Shown piece by piece: positions 5,361-9,701 of a DNA stretch of 9,701 nt. The stretch spans positions 1 to 9,701 of the forward strand of contig CAMWTD010000062.1 in NCBI GenBank assembly GCA_947177085.1, in the 5' to 3' direction. This stretch comes from an uncultured Desulfovibrio sp. (GTDB lineage: Bacteria > Desulfobacterota > Desulfovibrionia > Desulfovibrionales > Desulfovibrionaceae). Under the pieces are notes generated by a model that had not been told where the DNA came from, did not search any database, and saw nothing but the letters and a program-made list of their open reading frames with translations. How positions within the stretch are numbered: position 1 is the stretch's first letter; the number at the start of each line of letters is the position of its first letter. Made by a program: the position numbers and the translations under genes.

Positions 5361-6073
5361 TAGGCGGCACTCTTTATGCCGTGGGCGTGGGGCCCGGCGC
5401 GCCGGACCTCATCACCCTGCGGGCGGCGCGCGTGCTGGGGAGGGCGCCGGTCATCCTGGCCGCGGCCTCGCCGCGCAACGACGCCTCGGCGGCCCTGGAG
5501 ACCGCGCGGCCGCACCTCTCGCCGGACGCGCGCATCCTGCGCCTCGACTTTCCCATGACGCGCGAGGAGACGACCTTGCGCGAAGCCTGGCGCGCCGCCG
5601 CCGAAACCACGCTCGCCGTGCTCGCCGGCGGCGAGGACGCGGCCTTTCTCACCATCGGCGACCCGCTCATCTACAGCACTTTCGGCTACCTGCTGCGCAC
5701 GGTGCGGGCGCTGGCCCCGGAAACGGCCGTGGAGATCATCCCCGGCATCACGTCCTTTCAGGCCGCGGCCGCGCGCACGCAGACCATCCTCTGCGAAGGG
5801 GAGCAGAGCCTGCGCATCCTGCCCGGCATCCGTCGCGGGGAAGACCTGGCCGGCGAACTTGCCGGGGCCGACATGGCGGTCATCCTCAAGGCCTACCGCA
5901 ATTTCCCGGCCATCGCCGGGGCGCTCGCCGCTACCGGCCGCGCGCAAGACGCGCTCCTGGCGAGCCATGTGGAACGCCCCGGGGCGGAGGTGCGCCGGGG
6001 CGTCAGCGAGGAGGACGCCCGGCCGCCCTATATGTCGCTTATTTTGAGCGGGCGTCCCGTCCGTATGGAATAA
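5357..6073 (+). CDS. cbiL: Precorrin-2 / cobalt-factor II C20-methyltransferase
   Basis: The predicted 238-residue cytosolic enzyme transfers a methyl group from S-adenosylmethionine to C20 of the corrin precursor, an early step in making the corrin ring of B12. Family marks are VGVGPGAPDLITLRA (9-23), the Gly-rich SAM-binding loop near the N-terminus, GDPLIYSTFGYLL (101-113), typical of the C20 branch, and IIPGITSFQAAAA (127-139). Length is normal. Start ATG 5357 overlaps the binding-protein stop as ATGA, with GGGGAGGG just upstream, so this is the fourth coupled gene under the cobalamin riboswitch. CbiL (cobalt-containing substrate, anaerobic route) and CobI (metal-free substrate) cannot be separated by these motifs; CbiL is preferred because the genome looks anaerobic. 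Confidence 0.92.
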   Translation: MIGGTLYAVGVGPGAPDLITLRAARVLGRAPVILAAASPRNDASAALETARPHLSPDARILRLDFPMTREETTLREAWRAAAETTLAVLAGGEDAAFLTIGDPLIYSTFGYLLRTVRALAPETAVEIIPGITSFQAAAARTQTILCEGEQSLRILPGIRRGEDLAGELAGADMAVILKAYRNFPAIAGALAATGRAQDALLASHVERPGAEVRRGVSEEDARPPYMSLILSGRPVRME

Positions 6074-6078
6074 AACCT

Positions 6079-7086
6079 TTAGCAGATGCGCGGCAGTTGC
6101 GCGCCCTCGAGCATGGAGAGCAGACGCGAGCCGCCGATGCGCGTGCGCAGGGCCACCTGCCCGGCGGGGCCCTCCGTCACCGTGCCGATACGCGCGGCCT
6201 CGCGCCCGTAGGGCGACGCGCGCATGGCGGAAAGCGCCGCGTCGGCCTTGTCCGCCGGCAGGATGCAGATGAGCTTGCCCTCGTTGGCGAGGTAGAGCGG
6301 ATCCAGCCCCAGGAAGGAGCAGCCGTCGCGCACCGCCTCGTGGACGGGAAGCGCGGCCTCGTCGATCCGGATGCCCACGCCGGACTGCTCGGCGATCTCG
6401 TTGAGGGTGGTGGCGAGGCCGCCGCGCGTGGGGTCGCGCAGGGTGTGCACCTCGCCGCAGGCCGTGATGATGGCCTCCACCATGTCGGCGAGCGGCGCGG
6501 AATCCGAGCGCACGTCCGTGAGGAAGGAAAGGTCTTCCCGGCTCGCCATGACGGTGAGGCCGTGGTCGCCGAGGCTCCCGCTCACGAGCACGGCGTCGCC
6601 CGGGCGCGCCGCATGGCCCGAGGGCACGGGCTTGGCGTAAATTTCGCCCACGCCGGAAGTATTGATGAAGATCTTGTCGCAGGCCCCGAGCGGGACCACC
6701 TTGGTGTCGCCCGTGACGATGGCCACATTCGCGCTTTTCGCGGCCTCGCCCATGTCCTTGGCCACGCGCTCCAGCGTTTCCAGCGGGAGCCCCTCCTCAA
6801 GGATGAAGGCGCAGGTGAGCCAGCGCGGCCGCGCGCCGAGCATGGCCACGTCGTTGACCGTGCCGTGCACGGCCAGCGTGCCGATGCTGCCGCCCGGGAA
6901 AAAGAGCGGCGACACCGTGTAGGAATCCGTGCTCATGGCGAGCGGGCTGCGCACCGGGGCAAGCTCCGCCGCGTCGTCCAGCCGCTCGAGGAGCGGATTG
7001 GCGAAATGGCGCAAAAAGCACTGGCTCACCAGCCTTTGCGAGGCGCGTCCGCCGCTGCCCGCATCCAGAAGAAGACAATCGTCCAT
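6079..7086 (-). CDS. hypE: Hydrogenase maturation protein HypE, carbamoyl dehydratase
   Basis: The predicted 335-residue cytosolic protein receives a carbamoyl group from HypF on its C-terminal Cys, dehydrates it with ATP to a thiocyanate, and passes cyanide to iron on HypC/HypD during [NiFe]-hydrogenase assembly. The hallmark ending PRIC is intact, with Cys335 last. Other marks are DAGSGGRAS (8-16), TDSYTVSPLFFPGG (53-66), GTVNDVAMLGARP (75-87), the ATP-binding TGDTKVV (125-131) and DPTRGGLATTLNEIA (218-232). The ATG at 7086 has AAGGA six bases upstream. It follows hypD by 30 bases on the same strand. Its stop lies 5 bases from the stop of the convergent cbiL. Confidence 0.98.
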   Translation of the reverse strand: MDDCLLLDAGSGGRASQRLVSQCFLRHFANPLLERLDDAAELAPVRSPLAMSTDSYTVSPLFFPGGSIGTLAVHGTVNDVAMLGARPRWLTCAFILEEGLPLETLERVAKDMGEAAKSANVAIVTGDTKVVPLGACDKIFINTSGVGEIYAKPVPSGHAARPGDAVLVSGSLGDHGLTVMASREDLSFLTDVRSDSAPLADMVEAIITACGEVHTLRDPTRGGLATTLNEIAEQSGVGIRIDEAALPVHEAVRDGCSFLGLDPLYLANEGKLICILPADKADAALSAMRASPYGREAARIGTVTEGPAGQVALRTRIGGSRLLSMLEGAQLPRIC

Positions 7087-7116
7087 GTGAGGTCCTTGTG
7101 GGCCGCGCCGGGGCGG

Positions 7117-8235
7117 TCAATGCGCGGCGTACTTGAAATAGGCCGCGCAGCTTCCCTCGGTGGAGACCATGCAGGGCCCCACGGGCGAGGCCGGTGTGCA
7201 AGTTTTGCCGAAAAGCGGGCACTCGGGCGGCGTGATGCGGCCGCGCAAGACCGCGCCGCAGCGACAGCCCGGGAGCGGCGGCGTTTCGGCAAGATCGATG
7301 CCGAAGCGCGCCACGGCGTCGAAATCGGCAAATTCCGGCCTTACCGCGAGGCCGCTTTCCGGGATACGGCCAAGCCCGCGCCAGAGCGCGTCGGCGGGGT
7401 GGAAAACCTCGTCCATGAGGGCGCGGGCGCGGGGATTGCCGGCGCCGTCCACGGCGCGGGGATAGGCGTTGACCACCCCGGGGGCGGCATCGCGCCGCAT
7501 CCCCGCCATCTCGCAGAGGGCGAGCAGGATGTCCGCCGGGGCGAAGCCGCCCACGGCAGCGGGCACGTGGTGCTCCTCTGCCAGGAAGCGGAAGGGCGAA
7601 AGCCCGGTGACCGTCGCCACGTGGCCGGGCAAAAGAAAGGCCTCTACCTGACATTCCGGGTCATCAGCCAAAGCGCGCAGGGCCGGCGGCACGAGCTTGT
7701 GCATGGAGAAAACGGAGAAGTTCCCGAGCCCCTGCGCCCGCGCGGCCAGCACCGAGGCCGCCACCGTGGGCGCGGTGGTCTCGAAGCCCACGCCGGCGAA
7801 AACCACCGTGGCGTCGGGATTTTGGGCGGCCAGCCGCACCGCGTCCAGCGGGGAATAAACGATCTCCACGCGCGCCCCGGCCGCCTGGGCGTGCTTGAGC
7901 GAGCGGCCGCCGGGCCCCGGTACGCGCAGAAGGTCGCCGAAAGTGGCGAAGATGACGCCGTCGCGGCCCGCGAGGTCGAGCATGGCCGCCACTTCGGCGT
8001 CGTGCGTCACGCAGACCGGGCAGCCCGGCCCCGAGAGGTGGCTGACGGAGCTGGGCAGGAGCGAGCGCAGGCCGCTCTGGAAGATGGACACGGTATGCGT
8101 GCCGCAGACTTCCATGAAGCGCAGGCCGCGGCCGTCCAGCGCCGTCTCCAGACGGCGGAGCAGCCCGGCGCAGAGTTCAGGGTCCTGGACGGCGGCTTCT
8201 ATCCGGCTGCCGGGGTCTTGCTGCCTGTGGTCCAT
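7117..8235 (-). CDS. hypD: Hydrogenase maturation protein HypD
   Basis: The predicted 372-residue iron-sulfur protein forms the scaffold with HypC on which the Fe(CN)2CO unit is built. Conserved motifs are MEVCGTHT (41-48, Cys44), GPGCPVCVTH (69-78, Cys72 and Cys75), GVGFETTAPT (148-157) and PGHVATVTG (203-211). At the C-terminus are GCRCG (Cys324, Cys326), CPLFGKTC (Cys339, Cys346), GPCMVS (Cys355) and EGSCAAYFKY (Cys363), where the [4Fe-4S] cluster ligands lie. All key Cys are present and the length is normal. The ATG is 3 bases after the argC stop (TAA GCC ATG), and no strong Shine-Dalgarno site is visible in the end of argC, so translation probably depends on argC. hypC, hypF, hypA and hypB are not in the window. 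Confidence 0.98.
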   Translation of the reverse strand: MDHRQQDPGSRIEAAVQDPELCAGLLRRLETALDGRGLRFMEVCGTHTVSIFQSGLRSLLPSSVSHLSGPGCPVCVTHDAEVAAMLDLAGRDGVIFATFGDLLRVPGPGGRSLKHAQAAGARVEIVYSPLDAVRLAAQNPDATVVFAGVGFETTAPTVAASVLAARAQGLGNFSVFSMHKLVPPALRALADDPECQVEAFLLPGHVATVTGLSPFRFLAEEHHVPAAVGGFAPADILLALCEMAGMRRDAAPGVVNAYPRAVDGAGNPRARALMDEVFHPADALWRGLGRIPESGLAVRPEFADFDAVARFGIDLAETPPLPGCRCGAVLRGRITPPECPLFGKTCTPASPVGPCMVSTEGSCAAYFKYAAH

Positions 8236-8238
8236 GGC

Positions 8239-9294
8239 TTAGGCGAGCGGCGCCAGGTGTTCCATGCCCGTCTCCACGGGGAGCCCGCACATGAGGTTGG
8301 CGTTGGCGAGCGCCTGCCCGGCCGCGCCGCGGCACAGGTTGTCAATGGCCGAGAGGATGACGAGACGCCCGGTGCGCTTGTCAAGGGCGAGCCCGATGTC
8401 GCAGAACATGCTGCCGCGCACGTACCGCGTTTCGGGGAGGCTCCCCGCGGGGAGCACGCGCACCCAGGGGCTGGCCTCCCAGGTGCGGGCGAAGGCGTCG
8501 TGCGCCTCCTCCAGCGTGAGGCCGGGCTTTTTGATATTCGTATAGATGGTGGAGAGGATGCCCCGGTTCATGGGCACGAGATGCGGCGTGAACTGGAGCC
8601 GCACGTCCACGCCGGCCATGCGTGAGACCTCCTGCTCCATTTCCGGGGTGTGCCGATGCCGGGGGATGCCGTAGGCGCGGAAATTGTCCGATACCTCGCA
8701 GAAGAGGGTGGGCACGGCCGCCTTGCGGCCCGCGCCGCTGGCCCCGGACTTGGAATCCACGATGATGCCGTCGGCCTCCACAAGGTCGTTTCTCAGCGCG
8801 GCGTACAGGCCGAGAATGACGGATGTGGGGTAGCAGCCCGGGTTCGCCACAAGCTCCGCGCGGGAAATCTCCGCCGCATAGAGCTCGGGCAGCCCATAGA
8901 CCGCCCGGGGCAGCGCCTCGCGGCAGGTGTGGGGCGCGCCGTACCAATCCTCATAGACCGCCGCGTCGCGCAGCCGGAAATCGGCGGAAAAATCCACCAC
9001 CCTGACGCCGGCCTCAAGCAGGGGCGGGGCGAGACGCATGGCCGTGCCCGCCGGGACGGCCATGAAGACGAGGTCGCACTTTTTCGCGGCCTCATCCGCG
9101 TCAAAAACGCTGATGACCACATCCGCGCCGGGAAGATGGCGCAGGAAGGGGTAGAAGTCGCCCAGGCGCTTGCCCGCCTCGGCGCGCGAGCAGGCGAGCG
9201 TGAGGCGCATGGCCGGGTGCGCCGTCAGAAGGCGCGCCAGTTCCATGCCAGCATAGCCGCTGATGCCCACAAGCCCCACATTGATGCTCTTCAT
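8239..9294 (-). CDS. argC: N-acetyl-gamma-glutamyl-phosphate reductase
   Basis: The predicted 351-residue cytosolic enzyme reduces N-acetyl-glutamyl phosphate to the semialdehyde with NADPH, the third step of arginine synthesis. The N-terminal nucleotide loop is GISGYAG (10-16). The catalytic Cys154 sits in VANPGCYPTS (149-158), and the conserved His is in PRHRHTPEMEQE (211-222). SKSGASGAGR (181-190) and FTPHLVPMNRG (235-245) are also typical. Length is normal for the long form of ArgC. The ATG at 9294 has a GGGG-type ribosome site about ten bases upstream, which is moderate. No other arg gene is nearby; instead hypD begins 3 bases after the stop. The DUF1844 gene lies 46 bases upstream on the same strand and may be cotranscribed. 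Confidence 0.98.
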   Translation of the reverse strand: MKSINVGLVGISGYAGMELARLLTAHPAMRLTLACSRAEAGKRLGDFYPFLRHLPGADVVISVFDADEAAKKCDLVFMAVPAGTAMRLAPPLLEAGVRVVDFSADFRLRDAAVYEDWYGAPHTCREALPRAVYGLPELYAAEISRAELVANPGCYPTSVILGLYAALRNDLVEADGIIVDSKSGASGAGRKAAVPTLFCEVSDNFRAYGIPRHRHTPEMEQEVSRMAGVDVRLQFTPHLVPMNRGILSTIYTNIKKPGLTLEEAHDAFARTWEASPWVRVLPAGSLPETRYVRGSMFCDIGLALDKRTGRLVILSAIDNLCRGAAGQALANANLMCGLPVETGMEHLAPLA

Positions 9295-9340
9295 GGCATT
9301 CTACCCCTGATTTTCCTCACAGTGATGGAAACGGGACGCC

Positions 9341-9701
9341 TCAGCAGGCTCCTGCGCCCTTGGCGGACGCCCCGGAAGCCGCCTTGGCGTCGCTGTTGAT
9401 GACGTACTTCAGGTGCAGGTCGCACAGGAGCTGGTCCAGCAGGGCGCGTTCTTTCGCGTTGAGGCCGCCCTCGGTCTTCTGGCGCAGCATTTCGAGCACG
9501 TCGATGTTGTGCCGCGCGAGCAGAAGGTCGCGCGACACCCGGCCCGTCGCCGGGTCCGCCACTTCGCCAAGGCCCACCAGCGCGGCCGAGGCGAGCGAAA
9601 TGATGAAGGCGGAAAAGGTCACTTCCGGGAGCACGCTTTCGGAACCGCAGGAACAGGCCCCCGCGCCGTCCCGGGGGGAACCCTGGGAACTCGTCTTGTC
9701 A
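9341..9701 (-). CDS. DUF1844 domain protein (5' end probably outside the window)
   Basis: The core TFSAFIISLASAALVGLGE, then a D-P-TG stretch, RHNIDVLEMLRQKTEGGL and LLDQLLCDLHLKYV match the DUF1844 family, small proteins of unknown function common in deltaproteobacteria. A GTG at 9634 could start a 97-residue product, but no Shine-Dalgarno site precedes it. The frame stays open to the window edge and reads DKTSSQGSPRDGAG then ACSCGSES before VLPEV. Family members often carry a polar N-terminal extension before this core, so I place the true start just beyond base 9701. The extension holds a Cys-x-Cys pair and the protein ends in Cys (KGAGAC). The core's hydrophobic stretch may be an amphipathic or buried helix. 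Downstream, argC begins after 46 bases on the same strand. Confidence 0.8.
   Translation of the reverse strand, partial: DKTSSQGSPRDGAGACSCGSESVLPEVTFSAFIISLASAALVGLGEVADPATGRVSRDLLLARHNIDVLEMLRQKTEGGLNAKERALLDQLLCDLHLKYVINSDAKAASGASAKGAGAC

Noticed and set aside
6084..6105. Small GCGCG/CGCGC hairpin near the convergent stops as a terminator
   Set aside because: It has only five base pairs, lies inside hypE coding sequence and is not followed by a proper T-tract in either direction.
5332..8625. An open plus-strand frame of 1097 codons running across cbiL and antisense to hypE, hypD and argC
   Set aside because: The true genes in other frames are unmistakable. In GC-rich DNA, TTA, CTA and TCA codons are rare, so antisense frames stay open by chance. 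The translation is rich in Arg, Gly, Ala and His without any recognisable domain.

Overview
This is GC-rich DNA with compact, overlapping genes, Shine-Dalgarno leaders and strong codon bias. The gene content (corrinoid uptake and corrin-ring synthesis, [NiFe]-hydrogenase maturation, a DUF1844 protein) fits an anaerobic sulfate-reducing deltaproteobacterium of the Desulfovibrio type. That placement is inference from gene content; no rRNA or other marker is present.

Layout. (1) 1-1026: the tail of a plus-strand gene (1-61) meets, tail to tail, a minus-strand paralogue (73-1026) of unknown function. Their 3' ends form a near-perfect inverted repeat (2-58 against 112-168, 55 of 57 bases identical). 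(2) 1027-1261: a divergent intergenic region. (3) 1262-2191: a D-2-hydroxyacid dehydrogenase of the phosphoglycerate-dehydrogenase type. (4) 2199-2580: a sigma70-like promoter, a cobalamin riboswitch with its B12 box, an expression platform with three extra hairpins, and an intrinsic terminator. (5) 2616-6073: a tightly coupled operon of FecCD/BtuC-type permease, ATPase, periplasmic binding protein and precorrin-2/cobalt-factor II C20-methyltransferase. (6) 6079-9701, minus strand: DUF1844 protein, argC, hypD, hypE, probably read in that order. Its last gene, hypE, converges on the corrinoid operon with only 5 bases between stop codons.

How the genes work together. The riboswitch and terminator should shut down the uptake and CbiL operon when adenosylcobalamin is plentiful, which links import of a corrinoid, cobalt or related tetrapyrrole substrate to de novo corrin synthesis. 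On the other strand, HypD and HypE make the Fe(CN)2CO group of [NiFe]-hydrogenases, while ArgC catalyses the third step of arginine synthesis. They are joined at a 3-base junction, which suggests translational coupling.

No tRNA, rRNA, CRISPR array, insertion sequence or phage gene was seen. I found no clearly new multi-gene system. The observations most worth checking are the palindromic paralogue pair at the left edge, the layered riboswitch expression platform, the 131-base ATPase/binding-protein overlap and the argC-hypDE junction.
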